From contig CAYWGC010000009.1 of NCBI GenBank assembly GCA_964457755.1, forward strand, positions 1-64,000: a stretch of 64,000 nt of DNA, read 5' to 3'. Of the stretch, positions 37,743 to 46,424 are shown in pieces. The position numbers were made by a program, and so were the translations under genes. This DNA is from Tharpella sp964457755. Its GTDB lineage: Bacteria > Desulfobacterota > Anaeroferrophillalia > Anaeroferrophillales > Tharpellaceae. The notes beneath the pieces are model-generated. The model made no database searches, was not told the DNA's origin, and was given only the letters and a program-made list of their open reading frames with translations. Position 1 is the first letter of the stretch; each line of letters starts with the position of its first letter.

Positions 37743-38819
37743 TCATTCAGGCATATTAGGAATTTTGGTGGTCTCACCCTTATGATTTCGTACCGTGTAT
37801 TCTTTCTTATTTTTATCAACAATATAATAGTCAGGCATTAATGGGATCTTGCCGATGTTAGTCGCCAGCACGTACATAGGTTGGGCTAGACCGGTAGTGT
37901 GGCCGCGTAATGCATCACGAATCAACTCGGCTCCTTTTTCCACAGGAGTACGAAAATGGTCGATACCCGGAGCCGGTTCACAATAGAAAACATAGTAGGG
38001 TCGAATACGAGTGCGCAGTAATTTTTGATGCAGTTCTCTGAATGTATCCACATCATCATTGATGCCTTTCAATAACACCGCCTGATTTCCCACATTGATG
38101 CCGCAGCTCATCAGTTCGTAAACCGCTTTTTCAGTTTTTTCGGTAATTTCTTTCGGGTGGTTACACTGTGTATTGATCCAGACTGGAACTTTGTGGAAAC
38201 CTCCGATCGCTTTTTTCAATCCTTTTGTAATCCGATGGGGCAGAACTATTGGCAGCCGGGAGCCAATCCTGATCATTTCGATGTGCGGCATTTCGCGAAG
38301 TTTGGTGATTAGGTATTCAAGTTTTTCGTCTGACAAAAGCAATGGATCACCACCAGTAATTAATACGTCGCGAATCTCAGGGTGTTCGGCGATCCAAGCC
38401 AGGCCTTCATCAACATCAAAATTAAGTTGCAAATCCTGATTGATAACCAGTTCCTTACGGAAACAGTGCCGACAATAAATGCCACAAACCTGCACAACGG
38501 TAAAAGCGACACGATCATGATACTGACGGGCAATACTATCAGGGCGGATTTCTGCGGTTGCTCTATTCTCTTTCCAGACCAGATAATTTTCCATCCCGTA
38601 TTCATTAACTTGCTCCTTCATAGATGGAATAACCTGCTTTCTGATTGGACAATTCGGATTATCCTTATCCATCAACGAGGCAAAATAGGGAGATGTCCCC
38701 CACTTGGTTTTCAAAGTCTCAATTGCCTCCCTTTCATCATCAGAGACATTGATATACTTTCCAAGCTTTTCAAGTGTATTCACTTGATTCTTCATTTGCT
38801 CGGTCCATTGTTCTGTCAT
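37743..38819 (-). CDS. KamA-family radical SAM aminomutase of unassigned substrate
   Basis: Enzymes of this family use S-adenosylmethionine, an iron-sulfur cluster and PLP to move an amino group from C2 to C3 of an amino acid. The 358-residue protein has the cluster motif Cys112-x3-Cys116-x2-Cys119 (CGIYCRHCFRK), GGDPLLLSD, and the PLP lysine (Lys324 in IGKIPLMPDY). Arg121 matches the lysine-carboxylate arginine of lysine 2,3-aminomutase. The two Asp that bind the lysine side-chain amine (293 and 330 in the Clostridium enzyme) are Glu281 and Ala319 here, and the PGGGG loop before the PLP lysine is shortened. So neither lysine nor glutamate specificity can be assumed. It is 60 nt downstream of a divergent glutamine synthetase, probably in one operon, and followed by an attC-like site. 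Confidence 0.88.
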   Translation of the reverse strand: MTEQWTEQMKNQVNTLEKLGKYINVSDDEREAIETLKTKWGTSPYFASLMDKDNPNCPIRKQVIPSMKEQVNEYGMENYLVWKENRATAEIRPDSIARQYHDRVAFTVVQVCGIYCRHCFRKELVINQDLQLNFDVDEGLAWIAEHPEIRDVLITGGDPLLLSDEKLEYLITKLREMPHIEMIRIGSRLPIVLPHRITKGLKKAIGGFHKVPVWINTQCNHPKEITEKTEKAVYELMSCGINVGNQAVLLKGINDDVDTFRELHQKLLRTRIRPYYVFYCEPAPGIDHFRTPVEKGAELIRDALRGHTTGLAQPMYVLATNIGKIPLMPDYYIVDKNKKEYTVRNHKGETTKIPNMPE

Positions 38820-38879
38820 CTTTTTCTCAGTATTTGGTAATTTTAATTCTAGTATCTATATTTTAATGGTTGTGCTTTT

Positions 38880-40196
38880 CTAGGTACTCAAGCTTCTTCT
38901 ATGTTCGCGAGGTGTAACGTACGTACGGTATCCTTCCCATTCTTCGGTTTTTAAATTCATGTATTGATCGTACATGGGATTGCCGAGAAAAGATTTTAGA
39001 AAAACACTTTTCTCAGCTTCAACAAGGGCTTCAAACATGCTTTTAGGTAAAAATTTTGTATCCCATAAACGAGCGCTTTTTTTCCTTTTGTAGGTACTTC
39101 CGATGTCCGGTTTACCGCAATCTATTTGTTTACGAATTCCTTCCAGTCCCATCCCTATCAAAGTTGCCATTTGTAAGTATACATTCCCGGATGGATCCGG
39201 GGAGCGAAGTTCAATTCTTTTCTCGTTGGGCTCTATTGAATAGGGAACTCTGACCATTGAACTACGATTTTTGTACCCCCAACCCCTGACCACAGGGGCT
39301 TCTTTACCCGAAACATAAGCCTTATAAGAATTAAAAGTTGCCGCCATAATAATCGAACTTTCCCTGGCAAATCTAAGGATTCCCCCAATAAAATATTTTG
39401 CTGTTTGACTGACATTGTTTTCGGTCGAATCGTCGTAAAACACAGGCCTACCTTTTTCATCCTGTGCGGATAGATGAATATGGAGAGCACTTCTGTTCTG
39501 GCCGTTGAATGGTTTCGGCATAAAAGTCGCGTACAAACCATTTTCGTAAGCGACTCGATGAGCAACATATGTAAACAGAACAGTTCTGTCGGCGGCTTTC
39601 AATGGGTCAAGAGGCCCAAGATTAATTTCATGTTGTGATGGTGTCACTTCATGATGCATTTTTTCGAAATGAATGCCGCTTTTTTCCAAAGTTTGGACAA
39701 TCCTTCTGCGAACAAACTCCCCTTTATCTTGTGGGCCGGCATAAAAATAACCGGCCTTGTCACTATGAACATCAGTGCTGAATTCATCATCGGTTAATAA
39801 AAAGAACTCATGTTCAGGACCGGCAAGAAAACGTAAGCCAAATTCCGATTCTGCTTGATCTAAGACATTTTCCAATAGTGATCTGGGGTCATAAGATGAT
39901 CTTTCTCCGTGTTCCTCACTAATTCTTCCTATCAAAAAACCAAGATTTTCATTTGCAAACTCAATGTTACGAAAACTTGTTGAAATAGGAATGATTAGCT
40001 TGTCACTATCATCAACAGTCCCATGACCTGGGACTGAGCTACCATCAAAACCGACCCCTCGATCAAAAAAAGAGGTGACATTTTTAGGGTTCACCTGAAG
40101 TGAAATATTTCTTCCATTCAAATCTGTGGTAAAAACCTGAACTATGTCTACGTCTGCAAAGGCTTGCTCTAATTTTTCATAAATGATTTTTTCCAT
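38880..40196 (-). CDS. Divergent glutamine synthetase-like ligase
   Basis: A 438-residue protein of the type I GS fold: FDGSS (50-54), AGPEHEFFLL, HHEVTPSQHEINL, FMPKPFNGQN, and RSPDPSGNVYLQ. Catalytic residues match the enterobacterial enzyme at Glu299 (E327), Arg311 (R339), Arg331 (R359) and His239 (H269). Two glutamate-binding positions differ. The arginine that grips the glutamate carboxylate (R321, YKRLVPG) is Ala293 in YKAYVSG. The glycine after Asn264 (NGSGMH) is Arg235 in NRSALH. The adenylylation tyrosine motif is missing. ATG 40196 is chosen for its GAGGA ribosome site; the open frame extends 22 codons upstream. It precedes the kamA-like gene; the pair may make and amidate a beta-amino acid. 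A true glnA is not in the window. Confidence 0.85.
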   Translation of the reverse strand: MEKIIYEKLEQAFADVDIVQVFTTDLNGRNISLQVNPKNVTSFFDRGVGFDGSSVPGHGTVDDSDKLIIPISTSFRNIEFANENLGFLIGRISEEHGERSSYDPRSLLENVLDQAESEFGLRFLAGPEHEFFLLTDDEFSTDVHSDKAGYFYAGPQDKGEFVRRRIVQTLEKSGIHFEKMHHEVTPSQHEINLGPLDPLKAADRTVLFTYVAHRVAYENGLYATFMPKPFNGQNRSALHIHLSAQDEKGRPVFYDDSTENNVSQTAKYFIGGILRFARESSIIMAATFNSYKAYVSGKEAPVVRGWGYKNRSSMVRVPYSIEPNEKRIELRSPDPSGNVYLQMATLIGMGLEGIRKQIDCGKPDIGSTYKRKKSARLWDTKFLPKSMFEALVEAEKSVFLKSFLGNPMYDQYMNLKTEEWEGYRTYVTPREHRRSLST

Positions 40197-40239
40197 TACA
40201 ATCCTCTTTTTTGGTTTAATTCCCAAATTAGGCCGCAGT

Positions 40240-40371
40240 TTATTCTTTGATTTGCCATTCATGCACAGGAACTGCTGACGGAGTAGCCGCTAAATCGTCC
40301 CACAGATCTTCAACAAATTGAAGTTTTTCAGGTGGACTCAAGTCAAAGATGGATGCAGAATTTAAATTCAT
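40240..40371 (-). pseudogene. Truncated addiction-module antitoxin (TIGR02574/PF09720-like)
   Basis: A 43-codon frame that starts at ATG 40371 and reads SPPEKLQFVEDLWDDLAA, then TPSAVPVHEWQIKE and stop. The family normally continues for about 25-30 residues after this point (ELDRRLxxYExxP..). The break coincides with the leader of the GS gene: the frame switches at GAATAA, and the next bases belong to the GS upstream region. No RelE-type toxin follows. The fragment marks a recombination border. Confidence 0.65.
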
Positions 40372-40385
40372 TCTCACTTCCCAGT

Positions 40386-40424
40386 AAAAACCGACTTTTT
40401 ACCGCGGTAGCGAAGCCGGGTTTT
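40386..40424. terminator. Possible terminator hairpin before the antitoxin relic
   Basis: Arms AAAAACCGACTT (40386-40397) and AAGCCGGGTTTT (40413-40424) pair with one bulge and one mismatch. Between them is a palindrome TACCGCGGTA. Runs of A and T on both sides would allow it to end transcripts from the TPR gene upstream on the minus strand. Confidence 0.45.
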
Positions 40425-40443
40425 ATATTTAACGTTGACTATA

Positions 40444-40469
40444 CCCATACCAATTTAACTTGGTATGGG
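40444..40469. repeat. Perfect 10-bp inverted repeat with 6-base spacer
   Basis: CCCATACCAA (40444-40453), spacer TTTAAC, TTGGTATGGG (40460-40469). It has no adjacent T run, so it is more likely a dispersed palindrome or protein site than a terminator. It lies in the 215-base gap between the TPR gene and the antitoxin relic, which has no other gene. Confidence 0.75.
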
Positions 40470-40586
40470 CAATCTCAAATTTTAGAACTGTAGCTGTTAC
40501 CTGGAAATCATGACAGATACTTGGACCCTGAGAATTAAAGTCCTTCTTGGGCATACGGCAATTTCCTCAGCACCATGCCTAAAGCA

Positions 40587-43500
40587 CTATCTTGCTCTCC
40601 CATTTTCGGCAACAAGTTTTTTCAAATCTTGTTGCTGAGCCTTGGTCAGGGTGATGGAGTTTAGCTTTTCGGTCATTTTTTTTACGGTTTTTTCATCCTT
40701 CTCGTTTTGGGCCAATCGCACCACTGCTAACAGAGCGTCAGCGACCAGTTCTTCCTGCTGCGGAAAGAGATAACTCAAACGCAGATAAGCTTGCTGGGCT
40801 TCGCGGCTCCGACCCGATTTTTCCAAAACAGCGGCCCGAGCCAAAGCTGCACTCGCAGCCTCTTTGGGAATTGGATTTTTAACCGCCTTGTCATAAAAAA
40901 AGAGGGCTTCAGAAAACTCTTTCTGCTCAGCAAAGAGGGCTCCGAGACCAGCAAAAGCGACAAAAGCGAAATTATCACTGCGTTTTTCATCGACGACAGA
41001 CAAATAATGACTTCGGGCTTTCGGAAAATCGCCCTGCTGCTGAAAAATCCGAGCCTTTAGTAAAATTACCTGCCTTTTCAAGTCGGGATCAGGACAAGCT
41101 TCGAGCAGCCCTGTCAAAGTCTCTAATGCGGTCTCGAAATCCTTGTTGGCAAAAGCATAATGGGCTAGATACAAGCGACAATCACACTCATATTTACTGA
41201 ATGGGAAACGTTCCAGAAGGCGCAGACAAGCCTCCCGGGCCTCTGCTTGCCGACCATTATCAAGATTAAGCTTAAAATGTCGATAGTTAGCCTCAAGCTT
41301 AAGGTCTTTGGCATAATTCCCATCTTCGAGCTGTTTAAGGAGGGTCAGAAGATCACTTTGACGGCCCTGACGCTGGTAGAGATCGGCCAACAACAACATC
41401 AACGGCACGCTATATGATGAGTCAGGAAAGCGGGTGATAAAATTTTTCACCTCAATCTCAAGATAGGAAAACTTATCCTGGTTGTAGGCCAAAAGCAAGA
41501 GACCGTAACTCGCCTTTTCATCAATCGCTCCTTCAGGAAAATCTTTTTTTGCTTGCAGATAAACTAGCTGAGCCGGCAAATATGCTCCCCGATTAAAATG
41601 ACTCTCTCCCATCCGAATCATGGCCCGGCCACTTATTTCAAGCCCTGGATATTTATCAATCAACTGCTGGTAGGTCTTGATCGCCTCGGAAAATTTCCCC
41701 AGACTAAAGAGACTCTCTCCAAGATTGTAAAGGACTTTTGCGTAAAGAGCCGGATCAAGACTGCTTTGACCGCTATCATAAGGTAACAAGAGATCAGAAA
41801 AAATATTGCAAGCCCCTTCGAAATCACCCTGCCGGAGAGCGATCAAACCTCTATAATTTTGCGCCCGGGTGAGGAAAGGACTTTCCGGATAGCGTTCCAC
41901 AAACCAAGTCAACGCAGTTGCTGACTCCTGGTCTTGATGAAGATTAAAAAGGGCTTCAGTCCGATTAATTTCAGCATTCTGGATAATGAGCAGAGGTTTT
42001 TCGGTCTTCCTGGCAAGTTCCAAATATCCGGAAAAATCATTGACAGCACCAATATAATCTTGACTCTTTAAGGCTGCCCAACCGCGTTCATAAAGCAGGT
42101 CAGCCCGCCATGCTGGCGTAAAATCGGCCGATAAAAGTGCTAACACAATCAGGGTTTGTGAAAATTTTTCGAGACGGTTCAAAGTTCGGGTAAAAAGAAG
42201 ATACAACAAGACGCGATCAGCAACTGCTGAAAGCCTCTCTTTTTCAGAAAACAAACTCTCCAAAACAACCAGAGCATTCTCCGATTCGCCAGTAGAGAAA
42301 AGAATCTGGGCTCGCTCAAGCCGTAAAACAAGATCGGCACTCCCAGCTCGAGCCATTGCCCCAACCCCAAGATCGAGAGTTTCCAAGGCTCTATCATTTT
42401 CACCCAACTCCGCCTGGAGCCGAGCCAAACGACGATAATCATCGGCCTCCACTAAGGTTCCGGGAAAAGAGTTGATAAGTTGCAGCCCTAAAATGGTTGC
42501 CGCTTGATAATCTTCAATTTCAACATAAGCGGCCAACAACTCCCTTAGAGCCGCAGCGGCAACCGCAGACTGGCGCAACTCTTCTGGGCGAGATGTAAAA
42601 ACGTTATTGGCTGCAAGCAAATTATTCTCTTTTAACAAGGAGAGTATCTCTCCCAAAAAAGCGAGCGGGACAACATCATCAACGCTTGCAATAGCGCTTT
42701 GCAAGCTCTCAAAAAGAGCCTGGGCTTCAGCAAAAGAGCCCAGAAAGTAGAGGCACCAAGCCTGCGCCAATCCAGCCTGACGCTGCAACATATCGCTACC
42801 CGCCACGGGTTCCGGCAAGGTTATTAGATAGCTTAAAGCCGTCCGGTAGTCACGTTCGTTAAAGGAGAGCGTTGCCAAACGATAGAGTGCCGCCCGATAC
42901 TCCGCGGCCTCAGGGTAGCCCGCGGTCAAACGCAACAAAGTGGAGCGTCCAGACTCTTTTTGACCCCCATGAAAAAGAGCCTCGCCCCCCCAAAAGAGAG
43001 CTGCGGCCGCCAACCGCCGATCCAGAGTTTCGGAGGCTACTGCAAACCATTTGATCGCCGCCGGATACCTTTTTTCCCGATAATCGAGCCACGCTAGTGA
43101 ATAACATGAAAAGTAGTAAAATTGATTAGATTCACTCCTGGTAACTGCAGCAAAGTGGGTTATCGCACGAGCATAATCTTCCTGTCGAAATGCAATCTCA
43201 GCCAACCAGTAATGAAAATCTGGAACCAGCTCCGACTCTTTAAATTTTTCCAGACCGATCTTAAAATAATCCTCGGCCTCATCCAAAAGGCCATCAAGAT
43301 ACTTCTGGCGCCCACTCCGATAATAACCCTCAGCCCCTGCAAACCCTCGAGCCAGAGAAGCGGTAACCGGATTCCGGTAGGCACAACCGGGAGTTTGCGC
43401 CGCCGCTGTCTCCCAACCAGGGCCAGGCTGACTCTTGTTGGCTTCAAGAGTCAAGTTATCGACCACCGGCTCAAGTTTAATCCCTGGAGCCAGCGCCGGC

Positions 43501-43667
43501 AAGAGACCAAAATCCCTAAAACCCTCAAGCCTGGCGCTATCCTCACCAATGACCACGACCTCAGGCAGATGCAAGCCTTCTCCCGACTGATTCGAGAAAA
43601 GGGGCTGCCATGAGAAGAGGAACAGGGCAATCAGGAGCCAGGCTGTAAGATTTTTAATTCGTGACAT
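40587..43667 (-). CDS. Exported tetratricopeptide-repeat protein
   Basis: A protein of 1026 residues with a signal peptide (MSRIKNLTAWLLIALFLFSW, cleavage near residue 25) and then TPR and TPR-like units over nearly all its length (for example YPAAIKWFAVASETLDRR, KVLYNLGESLFSLGKFSEAIKTYQQLIDKYP, FAGLGALFAEQKEFSEALFFYDKAVKNP). It has no catalytic domain. Proteins of this kind act as periplasmic or outer-membrane scaffolds, for example in polysaccharide export or gliding-type complexes; the partner is unknown here. ATG 43667 is chosen because it begins the signal peptide. The open frame reaches back to TTG 43682 inside a heptanucleotide repeat. Confidence 0.82.
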   Translation of the reverse strand: MSRIKNLTAWLLIALFLFSWQPLFSNQSGEGLHLPEVVVIGEDSARLEGFRDFGLLPALAPGIKLEPVVDNLTLEANKSQPGPGWETAAAQTPGCAYRNPVTASLARGFAGAEGYYRSGRQKYLDGLLDEAEDYFKIGLEKFKESELVPDFHYWLAEIAFRQEDYARAITHFAAVTRSESNQFYYFSCYSLAWLDYREKRYPAAIKWFAVASETLDRRLAAAALFWGGEALFHGGQKESGRSTLLRLTAGYPEAAEYRAALYRLATLSFNERDYRTALSYLITLPEPVAGSDMLQRQAGLAQAWCLYFLGSFAEAQALFESLQSAIASVDDVVPLAFLGEILSLLKENNLLAANNVFTSRPEELRQSAVAAAALRELLAAYVEIEDYQAATILGLQLINSFPGTLVEADDYRRLARLQAELGENDRALETLDLGVGAMARAGSADLVLRLERAQILFSTGESENALVVLESLFSEKERLSAVADRVLLYLLFTRTLNRLEKFSQTLIVLALLSADFTPAWRADLLYERGWAALKSQDYIGAVNDFSGYLELARKTEKPLLIIQNAEINRTEALFNLHQDQESATALTWFVERYPESPFLTRAQNYRGLIALRQGDFEGACNIFSDLLLPYDSGQSSLDPALYAKVLYNLGESLFSLGKFSEAIKTYQQLIDKYPGLEISGRAMIRMGESHFNRGAYLPAQLVYLQAKKDFPEGAIDEKASYGLLLLAYNQDKFSYLEIEVKNFITRFPDSSYSVPLMLLLADLYQRQGRQSDLLTLLKQLEDGNYAKDLKLEANYRHFKLNLDNGRQAEAREACLRLLERFPFSKYECDCRLYLAHYAFANKDFETALETLTGLLEACPDPDLKRQVILLKARIFQQQGDFPKARSHYLSVVDEKRSDNFAFVAFAGLGALFAEQKEFSEALFFYDKAVKNPIPKEAASAALARAAVLEKSGRSREAQQAYLRLSYLFPQQEELVADALLAVVRLAQNEKDEKTVKKMTEKLNSITLTKAQQQDLKKLVAENGRAR

Positions 43668-43680
43668 AAAATAACAATTC

Positions 43681-43708
43681 AAAGTTCAAAGTTCAAAGTT
43701 CAAAGTTG
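43681..43708. repeat. Heptanucleotide repeat AAAGTTC x4
   Basis: Three perfect AAAGTTC units and a fourth, AAAGTTG. It lies immediately before the start of the TPR gene, so it is part of its leader. Confidence 0.9.
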
Positions 43709-43737
43709 AGGGATAAGGGCTAAGTTTTTAAAAAAAG

Positions 43738-44925
43738 CTAATCACCTGCACCTGCAAGTTCGTGTCCAGGTAAAAGCATCTGGGCTTCACCTAAGGTAAA
43801 ACGTCCCGAGGCTATCCACTCTTTCAGGTTGTCGGCAATCTCCAAAGCCCGACTGTAGCTGGAGAGTGGTGTCGCTGGAGTTTTCTTACCATTGACATCA
43901 ATCATCCCGCTTTTAAGGTCGGCATAACTAACCTCGCCATAACTACGAGAAACCGCCATCGGATAGTCGTAACCATAATCAATGACTTGAGTATAGAGAT
44001 CAGCATCTCGAACCGCTGTAAATTGCGCCATCTGTTCATTAATAATGGGAATTGGAATACCGACCCCAACCGCCAGACTGCAACCATAACCCAACATACT
44101 GACCCCCACCAACCAACGCGGCGACATATCTTTAAGATTACCGGTCAACATTAAGGTTCCGGCTCCCTCGGTCACCACACCGTTTTTGCCTCGAGGCACA
44201 TTCGGACTGTGCTGCGTCCCGTTCCAGGTGACAAAGCCGACCCCGCCACCGAGAAAAATCTTAGTTCCTAAACCAGTAGTCAAATAGTAAGGATCATTAA
44301 AAAGTGGGCTAAGCTGCCCGGCACTGCAATAGGTTGCATTACCACCTTTGGGCCGCAATACGCCCATGTAGGTATAGATGGTTTTTCCCGCCAGATTAAT
44401 GGCGCAGTTGTAGTTCTGATAGGCATTACGCGGATTACAGAGAATAGCGTTGGGCATCGACTCAAGATCAATATCCTTTTCCACCACCTTACTCGGATAA
44501 CAGTCGGTACCATAACCTTCCATATAGAGATGGACCTTCTTACCGTCCACCAGATCCTGGATGACATGGCCTCCACCATAACGAAATTGACCCGGATGAA
44601 CTTTATTTAAAGGATCATCATCGCTGGGCTCGGTCGCCCCAAGAAAAAAATCGACTGCCGCAACCCCACCATAGGCCGGTACATTATTAATCCAGGCGCG
44701 ACTCGCTTTGATCTTGGGTGAGGTATGACCAACATTGAGAAAGACTCCAGAAGAACACATCGGCGCAAAGGTGCCGGTCGTCACAACATCAACCTTGCGG
44801 GCGGCTTCAACAGCACCCTCTTTCTCAACAATAGCAATCATCTCTTCGGCGTTGACAACAACTACCTTACCACTTTTGATGCGCGCGTTGATCTCCTGTA
44901 TCGATTTTTGTACTTTGTGAGCCAT
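43738..44925 (-). CDS. DUF39-family homocysteine biosynthesis protein
   Basis: A 395-residue protein of the DUF39 family. In methanogens its relative, with a NIL/ferredoxin partner, turns aspartate semialdehyde and sulfide into homocysteine. Family features: SSGVFLNVGHTSPKIKASR with the conserved Cys57 in PMCSSG, a second Cys in GYGTDCYPSK, and long glycine-rich stretches (TKIFLGGGVGFVTWNGTQHSP). ATG 44925 (MAHKVQKS) has AGGAG 11 nt upstream; TTG 44931 is an alternative. No ferredoxin partner is adjacent. The nucleosidase gene at 47.5 kb is also linked to homocysteine recycling. Confidence 0.88.
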   Translation of the reverse strand: MAHKVQKSIQEINARIKSGKVVVVNAEEMIAIVEKEGAVEAARKVDVVTTGTFAPMCSSGVFLNVGHTSPKIKASRAWINNVPAYGGVAAVDFFLGATEPSDDDPLNKVHPGQFRYGGGHVIQDLVDGKKVHLYMEGYGTDCYPSKVVEKDIDLESMPNAILCNPRNAYQNYNCAINLAGKTIYTYMGVLRPKGGNATYCSAGQLSPLFNDPYYLTTGLGTKIFLGGGVGFVTWNGTQHSPNVPRGKNGVVTEGAGTLMLTGNLKDMSPRWLVGVSMLGYGCSLAVGVGIPIPIINEQMAQFTAVRDADLYTQVIDYGYDYPMAVSRSYGEVSYADLKSGMIDVNGKKTPATPLSSYSRALEIADNLKEWIASGRFTLGEAQMLLPGHELAGAGD

Positions 44926-44946
44926 TTTCAAACAATCTCCTAAAAT

Positions 44947-44983
44947 AGTGGTCAGTGATCAGTCGCCAGTCGTCAGTCGTCAG
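44947..44983. repeat. Heptanucleotide repeat, five CAGTNNN-type units
   Basis: TAGT followed by GGTCAGT, GATCAGT, CGCCAGT, CGTCAGT and CGTCAG. It lies between ybeY and the DUF39 gene, 20 bases before the DUF39 start on the minus strand. Confidence 0.88.
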
Positions 44984-45021
44984 CAAAATCCTGATCATGT
45001 ATATTCAGAACCAGACAGGTT

Positions 45022-45462
45022 TCATATTACATTCAGAGCTAAAGCAAAAAGTTCATCCTGACGCGACTCCATCTCGACGGCCTCTTGGGCGTCGACCCCG
45101 ACATGTTCAAATCCCAAGAGATGCAGAATCCCATGAATCAGATAGTAGACAACCCCCTCTTCCAGACTATAGCCAAGCTCTTGGGTCTCGCGCCGGGCGG
45201 TCTCCACTGAAACTACGACATCACCTAAGTGAGCCTCCTCTTTCTCTTGCGAAAAAGATATCACATTGGTCGGCCAGGGACGACTAAAAAATTTTTCATT
45301 AAGTTCAGCAATCTGTCGATCATTGAGTAACTCTATTTCAAGATCAAGCTCAACAATCTCAAGCTCAACCAGAACCGGGGCCAAAATTTGCCTGATAAGT
45401 TCAGGATCCAGTTCAAGACTAAGCTTTTCACTGGCTTGCCGATTACTTATAAAAAGAGACAT
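45022..45462 (-). CDS. ybeY: Endoribonuclease YbeY (rRNA maturation)
   Basis: A 146-residue metal-dependent RNase of 16S rRNA 3' maturation and ribosome quality control. The zinc motif H-G-x-L-H-L-x-G-x-x-H is present as HGILHLLGFEHVG at about 109-121. The family start of the fold, ELNEKFFSRPWPTNVISFSQ, is also clear. Its ATG overlaps the phoH stop by one base, the usual phoH-ybeY pair. Confidence 0.93.
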   Translation of the reverse strand: MSLFISNRQASEKLSLELDPELIRQILAPVLVELEIVELDLEIELLNDRQIAELNEKFFSRPWPTNVISFSQEKEEAHLGDVVVSVETARRETQELGYSLEEGVVYYLIHGILHLLGFEHVGVDAQEAVEMESRQDELFALALNVI

Positions 45463-46424
45463 CAGTCAGCCGTCCCCTCATGCTGTTCATAGGCTGTTAT
45501 TATTTTCTGCACCAGCGGGTGGCGGACGACATCGACTGAACTAAGATGACAGAAGCCCACTCCCTTTACCCCTTGAAGAACCTTCTGCACAATAACCAGA
45601 CCCGATTGCCGGTCACCCGGAAGATCAGTTTGGGTCACATCACCGGTAATGACCGCTTTGGAAGCAAAACCTAAGCGGGTTAAAAACATTTTCATCTGCT
45701 CGTTAGTCGTATTCTGGGCTTCATCAAGAATAACAAAGGCGTCATTTAAAGTCCGGCCCCGCATAAAAGCCAACGGTGCCACCTCGATAATACCTTTATC
45801 CAACATTTCCCGAGTCTTGTCAAATGAGATAATATCATGCAGAGCATCATAGAGAGGACGCAGGTAGGGATCAACCTTATCCTGCAGATCACCGGGGAGA
45901 AAACCTAAACGTTCGCCCGCTTCAACCGCCGGGCGCGTTAAAACAATACGCTCAACCTTATGTTCATGCAGGGCGGCGATCGCCATGGCCATCGCCAGAT
46001 AGGTTTTACCAGTACCAGCCGGGCCCACTGAAAAAACGATATCATGACGCCGGATAGCATCAATATAAAACTTCTGCCCGCGACTTTTGGGGGAGATAAA
46101 ACGCCGGGCCCCACCTTTGCCGCGAATATAGACCTTATCGAGAAAAATATCTTTTAGAACAGCCCCGGCATCAGCCGATTTTATACGCCAGGCATAAGCG
46201 ATATCAGCCGCATAGAGAGGATAACCGGCAACCACCAGATCGTAGAGCTCCTGCAACACAGAGAGGGCCAGCTCCGCTTTCAAGGGGTCACCTTCAACCA
46301 TAACCTGGGTACCCCGAGTATCAATCTTGACCCCGGCACTTTCGGAGAGTTGCAGCAAGTGCTCACCACCCTCACCAAAGAGAAGTTGAAGCGCCGCTGA
46401 ATCAGCAAAATTCAATTTATACAT
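45462..46424 (-). CDS. phoH: PhoH-family ATPase
   Basis: A 320-residue P-loop ATPase with Walker A VGPAGTGKTYLAMAMAI (about 134), Walker B FVILDEAQNTT, and the segments LTRPAVEAGERLGFLPGDLQDKVDPYLRPLYDAL and ITGDVTQTDLP. The N-terminal KH-like part precedes the ATPase. It is thought to act in RNA metabolism with YbeY. ATG 46424 shares one base with the stop of the aminotransferase gene. Confidence 0.95.
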   Translation of the reverse strand: MYKLNFADSAALQLLFGEGGEHLLQLSESAGVKIDTRGTQVMVEGDPLKAELALSVLQELYDLVVAGYPLYAADIAYAWRIKSADAGAVLKDIFLDKVYIRGKGGARRFISPKSRGQKFYIDAIRRHDIVFSVGPAGTGKTYLAMAMAIAALHEHKVERIVLTRPAVEAGERLGFLPGDLQDKVDPYLRPLYDALHDIISFDKTREMLDKGIIEVAPLAFMRGRTLNDAFVILDEAQNTTNEQMKMFLTRLGFASKAVITGDVTQTDLPGDRQSGLVIVQKVLQGVKGVGFCHLSSVDVVRHPLVQKIITAYEQHEGTAD

